The notes beneath the pieces are model-generated. The model saw only the letters and a program-made list of their open reading frames with translations, did not search any database and was not told where the DNA came from. A stretch of DNA of 26,027 nt, from the NCBI GenBank assembly GCA_030704615.1, contig JAKLZA010000044.1:1-26027 (forward strand), read 5' to 3'. Shown here one piece after another: positions 1 to 8,755 of the stretch; the first letter of the stretch is position 1, and every line of letters starts with the position of its first letter. The position numbers and the translations under genes were made by a program. The DNA is from Takakia lepidozioides. Taxonomy: Eukaryota; Streptophyta; Takakiopsida; Takakiales; Takakiaceae.

Positions 1-790
1 GATGCTAACACTGTGTTGCGCGTGCTCTGTTATCGTTGTGATGACACAGCATCAAAATTTTTGAAGAAGAGCTACCATTTGCCAAAGAAGGTGTAGTAGC
101 TCTGTAATTGGTGTCAGGCAGTCAGGTTAAGTGTTGGTACCAGAAAAGCTTTTCCCTCCATAGGTATGTAGGACTCTGTATATTCTAGTGCCCTCTTTGT
201 ATAGGCAGACCGGGTTTTGTCCACCTCGAAAACACATTGCTGGTGGAAGTTGTATTGGAGGTGTTTTATTAGCTTTATTCTATTTAAGTGCAGTTGATCC
301 TCACTGGATAATGTCAATACAGAGTTTGTTCAGGGCTTGCTGCAAATTTTTTTCCCTTGTTCTGGCGGATCCAATTCCTCGAAGCAATTGAATCACAAGA
401 CAATTCAAATTTTTATTGGGAAGTGCCATATTACACAGAAAATGGTTGTCTCAAAGTAGCAGAACGTGTGCTGACTACAGATGGAGAGTTAGAATATCCC
501 GGTTAGAGGTTTGACTAGTCCTTCTGGTGCAATTTCACTAGGGTGAAAAGACGAGTTCCAGAGTCAGCATAATGATATGAGCAGATGTCTACCATGTTTT
601 TCTGCGATTGGGGATGTGTAAGTTACAATGGATCTTGCAGGACTGGAGTGGGCAAGATTGTAACCATTTAGTGAGCTGCGAGATATGGTGCAAAACACGA
701 TTGAGACTGGGATGAATAACAATTGAGCAACACCAATTTGATTTTCATTGTTTTGAGTAGAATAGTGTCAACACATTTCTGTTGTGCAAC
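1..790. other. No gene recognised
   Basis: Only short open frames occur here and none gives a recognisable protein. The stretch lies downstream (3') of the decayed tail of the PPR gene and probably holds former 3' untranslated or intergenic sequence. I see no RNA gene or repeat in it. Confidence 0.5.
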
Positions 791-794
791 CCCA

Positions 795-1140
795 CAGGAA
801 CAAGTCCATCTGGAAGTGTTGGGAGCAGGTTGGTATCTCCACCAACAATTGCCCACCCAACCACCGCTAAAATGAAGTTTGTGGCAGGGTGGTGGCATTG
901 CAATCACCACACACCCAAGGGTTCTTGATAATGCCAAGTAGCCTTCTTGGGGCCGGCTTCTCATTGTAGCTGAGAGAATTCTAGTTGCTCATCCTCCACA
1001 GTTCAGGTTCGGATTGTCAGTTGTTTATCAACAATTGTATGTACCTGGAGGTCGACATCAATGCTGCTCTCTGGCTCATATCTGACACCACCGTCCTCCA
1101 TCATTTTTCTCACCTATTCTTTACCGCCCCACACCAGTGG
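795..1140 (-). pseudogene. Decayed E+/DYW tail of the PPR gene
   Basis: Directly after the frame of the PPR gene closes, the other minus-strand frames keep clear traces of the E2/E+ and DYW domains. First comes VRKMMEDGGVRYEPES and then LQVHTIV (about 1030-1113), matching the usual end of the E domain. Further on, LLGIIKNPWVCGDCNATT (about 890-945) matches the IIKNLRVCGDCHTATK segment of DYW deaminases. ATNFILAVVGWAIVGGDTN (about 833-890) then matches ATKFISKIVGREIVVRDTN. The frame changes several times and an in-frame TAG sits at 1114-1116. The second zinc-ligand box reads CGDCN instead of CxDCH, and I could not find an intact HxE catalytic box. This is a non-functional relict, not a separate gene. 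Confidence 0.75.
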
Positions 1141-4100
1141 CAACATATATGTTTGATAGCGGCTTATAAGTTGCTGCGTCCTGTGAATCCCCCTTGAGGA
1201 GGGATTTTGCTGCACGTTCTGCTAGCTCTACATTCCCATGTACTCTGCAGGCACCAAGCAAGGCCCCCCAAACCGAAGCATCTGCTTCCATTGGCATTTT
1301 ATTGATAAAATCCTCTGCCTCATTCAATCGCCCCCCACGCCCAAGAAGATCCACCATGCAGCCAAAATGCTCCACTGTAGGACTGAGGCCATAATCTTGA
1401 CTCATGCATGCAAAATAGTGATAGCCTTCATTCACTAGCCCCACATAGCTACATGCACAGAGAAGAGAAACAAAGGTGATACCATCTGGCTTGAACCCTT
1501 CCTGTTGCATTTGATCAAATATTTGGAGGGCTTCTCTAGCACAGCCATGCTGACCATATCCGGCGATCATTGCATTCCATGAGACCACATTTCGTTCAGT
1601 CATACTATCAAACACTTGACGTGCGTCCTTTACGCTCCCACATTTGGCATACATGTCAACAAAGGTATTCTCCAAATTAATATATGAGGGTTCTCCAGAT
1701 TTAATGATGTCAGCATGGACTTCCTTGCCCTTTTCTAGAGCTCCGAGGCTGGCGCACACATTGAGAACACAAATAAATGTGACCTTGTCCGGGGTCATCC
1801 CTACATGTATCATTTGCTCATACATCTCCAAAGCCTCCCTACCACACCCATGCTGAGCATATCCTGCCATCATCACGTTCCACGAGACCACATCTGGTTC
1901 AGCCATATTGTCAAAGACTTCATGTGCATCCTTGACACTCCCGCAATTGGCATACATGTCAGCAAGGGCAGTCTCCAGGATGGTATCTGGCGCTGTTCCA
2001 ACTTTGATGATATCAGCATGGACATCCTTGCCCTTCTCCAGGACGCCTAGGCGCGCACACACATTGAGAATGCAAATGAAAGTGACTTTGTCTGGTGTCA
2101 CCCCTTCCCGTATCATTTGCTCATACATCGTGAAAGCTTCCCTGTCACACCCATGGTGAGCATATCCTGTGATCATTGTGCAGAATGAGACCACATCTCG
2201 TTTAGTCATAGTGTCAAACACTTGACGTGCATCCTTTATGCTCCCACATTTGGCATACATATCAACGAGGGCAGTCTCGAGAACGATATCTTGTGCAATT
2301 CCCGCTTTGACTATGTCACCATGAACCTCTTTGCCCTTTTCCAGGGCTCCTGAGCTGGCACACACATTGAGAGCACAAGTGAACACAATGCTGTCAGGCA
2401 TCACACCTTCCTGCATCAATTGCTTATACATCTCAAAAGCCTCTTCACTATGCCCATGCTGAGCATATCCTGTGATGATCGTGCTCCATGAGACTATATT
2501 TCGTTCAGCCATATTGTCAAAAACTTGACGTGAGTCTTCCATGCTACCACATTTGGCATACATGTTAACGAGAGTATTCTCCAAATTTACATATGACACA
2601 ATTCCAGCTTTGATGATGTCAGCATGGACCTCTTTGCCTTGATCCAGGGCTCCTAGATTGGCGCAGACATTGAGAACACAGAGATACGTCACCCTGTTGG
2701 GTGTCACTTGGTCGGAACGCATTTGCTCGTAGATACTTAAAGCCTCCTTATCAAATCCAAGCTGAGTATATCCAGAGATCATCGTGTTAAATGAGATCTC
2801 ATTTCGGTGAGCAATATTGTCGAACACTTGACAGGCATCCTTCATGCTCCTGCATTTGGCATACATGTCAACAAGGGTATTCTCCAAATTTACATACGGC
2901 GCAATTCCAGCTTTCATGATGTCAGCATGGACCTCTTTCCCCTTTTTGAGGGCTCCTAGGCTGGCACAAGCATTGAGAACACAAATGAATGTGACCCTAT
3001 CAGGTGTCACCCCATCTTGTTGCATTTGATCATAGGTCTCCAAAGCCTCCTTACCACACCCATGTTGAGCATAGCCTGTGATCATGGTGTTCCATGAGAC
3101 CACATTTCGTTGCGCCATATTGTTGAAAACTTGATATGCATTCTTCATGCTCCCACATTTAGCATACATGTCCACAAGGGTATTCCCCACATTTATATGT
3201 AACACAGTTCCAGATTTGATAATTTCAGCATGGACCTCTTGGCCCTTTTCAAGGACTCCTAGGCTGGCACACGCATTGAGAACACAGATGAATGTGACCC
3301 TGTCAGGTGGGACCTGTTCCTGTTGCATTTGCTCGTAGATCTGGAGAGCCTCCCTACCACACCCATGTTGTGCATATCCTGCGAGCATAGCATTCCATGA
3401 GACAACATTTCGTTTAGCCATATTGTCGAACACTTGATGTGCATCCTTCATGCTCTCACATTTGGCATACATGTCTATAAGAGTATTCTCCAGATTTATA
3501 TATGATACAATTCCAGATTTGATGATGTCAGCATGGACCTCTTTGCCCTTTCCCAGAGCTCCTAGGCTGGCACATGCTTTGAGAATGCAAATGAATGTGA
3601 CCTTGTTGGGTGGCACCCCTTTCAGTTCCATTACCTCATAGATCTGGAAAGCCTCTCTACAACACCCATGCTGGACATATCCTGCAACCATGGCATTCCA
3701 TGAAACCACATCTCGAGTAGTCATTTTGTCGAACACTTCATGCGCATCCATCATGCTCCCGCATTTGGCATAAAGGTCAACAAGGGCAGTCTCCAGGATG
3801 ATATCTGGTGCAACTCCAGCTTTGATGATGTTGGCATGGACTTCTTTTCCCTTTTCCAGGGCTCCTAGGCTTGCACATGCATTGAGAACACAAATGAATG
3901 TAACTTTGTCGGGTGTCTCCCCTTCATGTATCATTTGCTCATAGATCTCCAAAGCCTCCCTACCAAATCCATGCTTGGCATATGCTGCTATCATTATAGT
4001 CCATGTAAACACGTTCCGTTCAGGCATTTTGTCAAACACTTGGCGTGAATCTTCCACACTCCCGCACTTGGCATACATGTTCATAAGGGTGTTGAGTAGA

Positions 4101-4414
4101 AAAATATTTGGCTTGAATCCAGTTTGGATAATGTGGTCATGCACCTGCCTTCCCTCTGCTAGCCCTTTCATATCGATGCACTCCTGCAAGACATGGACGT
4201 AGGTCATGGAGCCGACTCGACTGCCTTGTTGATTTAAAATGTGCAGCGCCTCCTTCGGCTGTCCCAACTTACATAGTATCCTCATATCCCTAAAATTGCC
4301 AGAGGAGGTCTGGTTGACTCTGTCTCGTGGTCCTCTAGAAGCAGCGGAGGCACTGGAGGTTTGACTGCTAGTCTGATGTCCAACAAACAACTGTGCCTGA
4401 CTCAACCCTGCCAT
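1121..4414 (-). CDS. PLS-class PPR protein, truncated in the E region
   Basis: Intronless frame of 1097 residues. PLS-class PPR proteins act in mitochondria or chloroplasts and bind single-stranded RNA, usually to place C-to-U editing. After an S/T/A/R-rich N-terminus (residues 1-40, possible transit peptide) and a degenerate first module, MYAKCG-type S motifs recur nine times from residue 113, spaced 101 residues on average. Each module has a P motif (VVSWNAMIAGYAQHG type), an L motif (VTFICVLNACASLGALEKG type) and an S motif. L2, S2 (VEHFGCMVDLLGR) and E1 (SVWGALLGACRVHGN) follow. E2 stops at NIYVATGVGR because of a frameshift near 1128-1140; the next frame continues the family sequence. 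The start is the ATG at 4414; an out-of-frame ATG lies 7 bases upstream. The protein may work as an E-type factor needing a separate deaminase, or the gene may be dying. Class is certain, activity is not. Confidence 0.93.
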   Translation of the reverse strand: MAGLSQAQLFVGHQTSSQTSSASAASRGPRDRVNQTSSGNFRDMRILCKLGQPKEALHILNQQGSRVGSMTYVHVLQECIDMKGLAEGRQVHDHIIQTGFKPNIFLLNTLMNMYAKCGSVEDSRQVFDKMPERNVFTWTIMIAAYAKHGFGREALEIYEQMIHEGETPDKVTFICVLNACASLGALEKGKEVHANIIKAGVAPDIILETALVDLYAKCGSMMDAHEVFDKMTTRDVVSWNAMVAGYVQHGCCREAFQIYEVMELKGVPPNKVTFICILKACASLGALGKGKEVHADIIKSGIVSYINLENTLIDMYAKCESMKDAHQVFDNMAKRNVVSWNAMLAGYAQHGCGREALQIYEQMQQEQVPPDRVTFICVLNACASLGVLEKGQEVHAEIIKSGTVLHINVGNTLVDMYAKCGSMKNAYQVFNNMAQRNVVSWNTMITGYAQHGCGKEALETYDQMQQDGVTPDRVTFICVLNACASLGALKKGKEVHADIMKAGIAPYVNLENTLVDMYAKCRSMKDACQVFDNIAHRNEISFNTMISGYTQLGFDKEALSIYEQMRSDQVTPNRVTYLCVLNVCANLGALDQGKEVHADIIKAGIVSYVNLENTLVNMYAKCGSMEDSRQVFDNMAERNIVSWSTIITGYAQHGHSEEAFEMYKQLMQEGVMPDSIVFTCALNVCASSGALEKGKEVHGDIVKAGIAQDIVLETALVDMYAKCGSIKDARQVFDTMTKRDVVSFCTMITGYAHHGCDREAFTMYEQMIREGVTPDKVTFICILNVCARLGVLEKGKDVHADIIKVGTAPDTILETALADMYANCGSVKDAHEVFDNMAEPDVVSWNVMMAGYAQHGCGREALEMYEQMIHVGMTPDKVTFICVLNVCASLGALEKGKEVHADIIKSGEPSYINLENTFVDMYAKCGSVKDARQVFDSMTERNVVSWNAMIAGYGQHGCAREALQIFDQMQQEGFKPDGITFVSLLCACSYVGLVNEGYHYFACMSQDYGLSPTVEHFGCMVDLLGRGGRLNEAEDFINKMPMEADASVWGALLGACRVHGNVELAERAAKSLLKGDSQDAATYKPLSNIYVATGVGR
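1655..4078 (-). repeat. Eight tandem 303-bp coding modules
   Basis: Inside the PPR gene, the DNA repeats with a period of 303 bp (101 codons, one P-L-S triplet). The first MYAKCG codon series begins at 4078 and the ninth at 1654, so eight periods fit without any net length change. Neighbouring modules share long stretches of near-identical bases, for example the segment coding for VTFICVLNACASLGALEKG. The pattern suggests growth by module duplication. Confidence 0.9.
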
Positions 4415-4419
4415 CCTGC

Positions 4420-5070
4420 ATGACTGACTCTTGTTACAGACCTTTACACTCTTAACTCATGTACTTCATCCGGGTGGGGGGGGGTTTGGGGGTCCTAGAC
4501 ACCTCAAAAAAAGATCCCTCCATGAGGACACACATTATACTCCCAATTTTAAGGGTCAGGAAACACTCTAATTATCCAATCTCAAAATAAACTAGTACCA
4601 AGTCTCCTTGTTTGAGTTGGAATCCTTGAATCATTGTCAAAACAATACCCCAATAATTCGCAAACTGGGGCTGCATAGTGGACATCCACATTAGAATCAT
4701 CACTAGATTGTGGCTGATGTGGCTCTGCTATCATCCAAGGACGGTTTGACCAGCCCTCAATCCAGAGGACCTCCATTGTGTGCGAAGTCTGGATTTCTTG
4801 GACTTCCCTGTGACAACCACCACCCTGCAGTTGAGCAGCCATAGCAACCTTGCAAAGATCAGGCTACAAGCACCAAAGCTCCAAGCATCTTTCAATTCAC
4901 TCGGTAAGAGCTAACAGGGAGAAAGGCCCTTGTTGCTGAATCTTAATGGTAAAGCATAGGAGGCAATTTGTCTCTCTTTCTCTATTGGAAGCTTATCATC
5001 GATTGCTTAGAGTTTGATATGCCGTGTCGAGGCTATAACCAGAACCAAACATCAGTGCTACGCAGCATCT
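4420..5070. other. No gene recognised; PPR upstream region
   Basis: This is the region upstream of the PPR start codon. It holds a G run at 4473-4492 and no convincing coding frame or TATA box that I can place. Promoter elements for the PPR gene are likely here but cannot be pinpointed. Confidence 0.4.
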
Positions 5071-5071
5071 G

Positions 5072-5703
5072 TGCAGACATGCACCTTACATGATTGCCTC
5101 CCACTTGTCTTCTTCTCATTGCCACATGGCGACTGGAACTCTCACATTAGAGTGAGACTGGAACTCTCAGATTATGCTTCCTGTGTCTCAGCAGATAATG
5201 TTAGTACCTTAAAGCTCACTCTAATGATCGATACCTTCCGAACGGCTGCTCGGAGGCTCCTTAATGCATACACTCCAGGCACGCGGCATGGGTCACTCTG
5301 CTTCCTCACTCTTGCCCTTAGCCCCTCGGTCGTCAGTCACAAGTTCTAAAACATGCCCGCCGCTATTCAGAAGACGCTCCTTCAATCTGAGCAGGCATGC
5401 ACCTACATGATTGCCTCCCACTTGTCTTCTGCACATTGCTTTTCCACATGCCGGCGGCTGAAACTCTCAGACCATGCTTCATGTGTCTCAACAGATAATG
5501 CTAGTACCTCAAGCTCAGTAAAACGATCGATACCTTCCGAACGGCTGCTCGGAGGCTCCTTACTGCATACACTCCAGGCACGCAGCATCGTCACTCTGCC
5601 TCCTCACACTTTTGCAGACAATGTTATCAGCCCCTCAGCCGTCAGTCACAAGTTCGATAACATCATAGCGGCCGCTCCCCCGAAGGCTCCTTCAAACTTA
5701 AAT
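5072..5703. repeat. Two-copy tandem repeat, about 317 bp
   Basis: The segment starting near 5072 (GCAGACATGCACC, then ACATGATTGCCTCCCACTTG) returns near 5391 with an offset of 317 bp. Both copies share the same order of blocks: the CTCCCACTTGTCTTC block, the GATCGATACCTTCCGAACGG block, an ACACTCCAGGCACGC block and a CCGTCAGTCACAAGTTC-type end. The copies have diverged by scattered substitutions and small indels. The start of a third copy, ending in GGCTCCTTCAA, is hinted at near 5668-5703. Open frames through each copy (5014-5349 and 5353-5751) do not keep the same protein, so the repeat is most likely non-coding. Confidence 0.8.
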
Positions 5704-5870
5704 CAACCAAAGATCAGAGTTTCACGCTCAATTCGTAGCCGCAATCCATAGCCAGGTCTGCAGTAATGATACATGCTTGAAACTCGGAGCGATGGTCCAC
5801 AGTACATAGTTCCCTAGACACATCAACCACACCAGTGTCGGCGTATATGTTGTTTGATCCGTTTCGTTAG

Positions 5871-5930
5871 ACGACGATGACGTGGCTACGATGTGGCTAC
5901 AATGATGTGGCTACGATGACGTGGATTGGA
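5871..5930 (+). promoter_or_regulatory. Repeated TGACGTGG motif upstream of AGP-like gene
   Basis: A short, imperfect repeat built on GATGACGTGGCTAC contains two copies of TGACGTGG (5878-5885 and 5917-5924) and two related GATGTGGCTAC units between them. TGACGTGG joins the TGACG and ACGTGG cores known as plant bZIP sites. It lies about 350 bp upstream of the ATG of the AGP-like gene. A regulatory role is inferred; it could also be a simple microsatellite. Confidence 0.35.
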
Positions 5931-6268
5931 ACTAACATTACCACGCCGAATCCAGCGCATGAAACCATATGGCATGCAATGTGATCGAGGGGACAAGCAT
6001 GAGCGCGCGCCGATGACGAGCAGCGATCGTGGCGTGATCGATCTGAGAGCGAGACTCGTGTGCTCCGACGCAGCGACCACGAAGAGAGAGACGCAACCGC
6101 CTATAGCCGGTCACCAGCCGGTGGCGAAGCGTGGGAACTCCACTTCTGGCCTGCTGCTGTCTGCGGACTGCTGTGAGAGAGTTTGTTGCATTCTTGGTGG
6201 AGGAGTCGGAAGAGTTAGTATCGGGAGAAGTAGAGGGATACTTAGGGTGATCGAAGGGGATCCCCGCC

Positions 6269-6856
6269 ATGGAGAATGTTGGTTGCAAGCAGGCCATTAT
6301 GATGGTTTCCATTATAGTACTTGTACTTCAGCAGAGAAGACTTACAGTGGGAGCTCAAGGTCCAGGTGCTGCACCGTCTCTTGCTGTAGGGCCGGTGGCT
6401 TCCTCGCCAGCATTGTCACCTACATTGAGGGGTGGAGGTGGAGCTCCAGTGTCAAGCAGAGGACCGTCCCCTGCAGGCCAACCTCGAGTGTCGTCAGGTC
6501 CAGTTCAGGCGCCATTGGCTACTAGTGCAGGTGCATCTCCTAGTTCACCTCCGGTTGGATCTCCAAATGCGGTACGCAACCCAGTATCCGTCACCCCCAC
6601 CGCAGCAACGCAAGCTATCTCTCCACCTGCTCCTCCCTCTACCTTTCAGCCCGTGTCAGGTCCAGCTTCGCCGATCGGCACAGCAGTAGCGGAGACATCA
6701 AAGAAGAGTAGTGGGTTAAGCGGAGGAGCAAAAGCAGGGGTAGCTGTTGTCGTGATCGGTGCGGCTTTGTCTGCAGCAGGCGGCATTTTCATCTACAAGA
6801 AGAGGCAAGAAAACCTTCAACGGGCGAGCTATGGTGGTCGGGGCTTTGAACTTTAA
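6269..6856 (+). CDS. AGP-like Pro/Ala/Ser-rich membrane protein
   Basis: A single-exon frame of 195 residues. The ATG sits in a good plant context (GCCATGG). Residues 9-20 form a hydrophobic signal-peptide core with likely cleavage after AQ at residue 30. Residues 31-140 are rich in Pro, Ala, Ser, Gly and Thr with SP, AP, TP and PP pairs, which is the composition of arabinogalactan and other Hyp-rich wall glycoproteins. A hydrophobic helix at about 156-176 is followed by the basic stop-transfer YKKRQENLQRASYGG. That tail resembles a conserved C-terminus (GGxKAG...YKKRQxNxxRxxYG) of plant proline-rich membrane proteins. Expected topology is an extracellular glycosylated domain, one membrane pass and a short cytosolic tail. 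Its role at the cell surface is inferred and no enzyme domain is present. Its 3' end faces the phosphatase gene downstream. Confidence 0.82.
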   Translation: MENVGCKQAIMMVSIIVLVLQQRRLTVGAQGPGAAPSLAVGPVASSPALSPTLRGGGGAPVSSRGPSPAGQPRVSSGPVQAPLATSAGASPSSPPVGSPNAVRNPVSVTPTAATQAISPPAPPSTFQPVSGPASPIGTAVAETSKKSSGLSGGAKAGVAVVVIGAALSAAGGIFIYKKRQENLQRASYGGRGFEL

Positions 6857-8755
6857 AGACTCTGTTTGTACCTTAGAAGCTGTCTCCATTTGAGGAGATC
6901 CAAATATTGTTGAGGGAATTGTCATCTCCGAGAAGTTTGACCATCACCATTCAGCCCCATCTACAGCTTCGAGCTCTCGATGGGGCACAGAGTGCCAGAT
7001 CCGTCCCAGGACTGGTAATAGGTAGGCTTTCCTACTTTACATGCATGTAGGTGATTCTGTGGTGTGGCAGAAATGCATGTTCATTCTGGCACCACTTTAT
7101 TCTTTCTCGTGGCTTTGAAGACACGTTTAGGCTCTGATAGACTCCTGCCTTAGTGTGGGGAACTTAGCCGCAGATGCAAGTTTCTGCTTGGCTACTTGGT
7201 ACACATTTATTTCGAGATTAAATGTCCACTCATCGATCATTGGACCATCTCCTTGGCATCAAATAAAGAACACTTCAGATTTCATAAAAGGCTGTATGGA
7301 CTACAGTCTAGCAGCAGCATGTAACCATTACTGTGTGTGGGGAACACTTTATAGATGGTCTGCAATGTGTGTTGCTTATTCCAATAGCTTGGGTGCTAAA
7401 ACGTTTTCATTTACCTTCATCAGATTGCAGGACTCTCTATGTTCTAGTCCCTTTTGGATTCATAAAGATTCATCTTGTATATGCCAAGAGATTAACTGCG
7501 GATGAGTGCACATCCCTGTCATTGCTGAGAATCTGAGGGTTTCACAGAACTTCTACACTTGCAAGTGTTGTGAGCCCAGATACTTGAAGAAAACAGGGAA
7601 GCTCACAAGAGTTCATAATACCCTCAGCAACCTCTGAACACGCCAGTGAGGTAAGGTCACTTCTTACAGGCAGATTTGTTATCCAACAGCCTGTCGGAAC
7701 TCTGGGCATTCCACTCTTGTAGACCGCCCTCTGAGTAGGCTCAATGGTCTCTCATAACATCAAAGATGATGCTGCGTCGTGCTTCTCTACTTCTAGTCAA
7801 GCCTTGTACTGCAGTTCTACAGTCAGACATTGTCACTTGATTGTGGTTTGATGTATGTGGAGCAGTTGTAATGCACTGTCAGGGTGAAGTTTCTGTGTGT
7901 TTGCAATGAGGTTACCACATGTAACATTCCCACATCAAGGTCATCAACAAACCAGTATATTTAGATTGACATGACAACCTCTGGGACTTTGACAACCTTT
8001 GGAACTCTGAAATTGTCCATCTTTGGAACATACATGGGATAGTAGCCTATCTGAGCAGACAGTGAGACCAAGTGTAGAAATCAATTTGTGGTGGCCACAC
8101 TCCCATTTGTCTTGGCAATAGAAACACATTGTGACCATGGGAATAAAATCAGTATAATAATTGAATTGAATAGACATCTTTTGGTGGGGAGCTCATAAGA
8201 AGAGATAATCTTCCAGATAAAAATGAGCTTCTGTTGTTCCAGCCACACCACATTCAGATATCTTTCTGCAATGACACCCTGTCCGTAAAATGAACTAGCT
8301 CTGAAAGAGAGCTAGATATAAAGAGCAAGGGCTTTGTAAATGGGTAAGAAAGCACTAGGATGAGACAGTGCCCCGGAACAGTGACCATTAAGTGAAGGGA
8401 GGGTAAACCAGACAGACAGACACTACAAACCTGTTGTAGAGTTACACAACTAACAGTCTGCAGCTTGCACTGAGACAATGTTGACATCCACATGACACAA
8501 TCTTAGCATGGCCATGGTAGGTGACTACAACCTAATAGTGGACATACACAAGCAAAAAATGAATTTACATATGGTAAATGTGAAGCTCCCTCCAAATTGC
8601 CCCCACAGCAACCTGTTATGTACAGTCGGTTTCGAGCAAGAAGAAAATCTTGGGCCAGAGCGCTTCTTGCTATGAGGCAAGAATGCAAGTGACAAGACTG
8701 TCATCCTCTTACATGTACACTAGACGTCGAGAGAGAGTCAGCCAGCCACCCCATA
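6857..8755. other. Intergenic region between convergent genes
   Basis: This stretch holds the 3' untranslated part of the AGP-like gene and that of the phosphatase gene. An AATAAAG polyadenylation-type signal lies at about 7262. Small open frames (for example 7155-7505) give no recognisable protein. A CAGACAGACAGACAC microsatellite sits near 8410. I see no other gene. Confidence 0.5.

Noticed and set aside
171-230. Weak likeness between about 171-205 and 7424-7455 (CRTLY-LVP in translation)
   Set aside because: The match is about 30 bp and does not extend to either side; I regard it as chance.
1644-3641. Recurring plus-strand open frames antisense to the PPR gene (LAYMSTRVFS type)
   Set aside because: They are shadows of the 303-bp PPR modules read on the opposite strand.
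5014-5751. Two open frames (111 and 132 codons) in the 317-bp repeat
   Set aside because: The two copies do not keep the same frame or protein, as expected for non-coding duplicated DNA.
5926-6525. 199-codon plus-strand frame overlapping the AGP-like gene
   Set aside because: It lies in another frame of the AGP-like gene and has no recognisable features; the AGP-like frame has a signal peptide, a membrane helix and a good start context.
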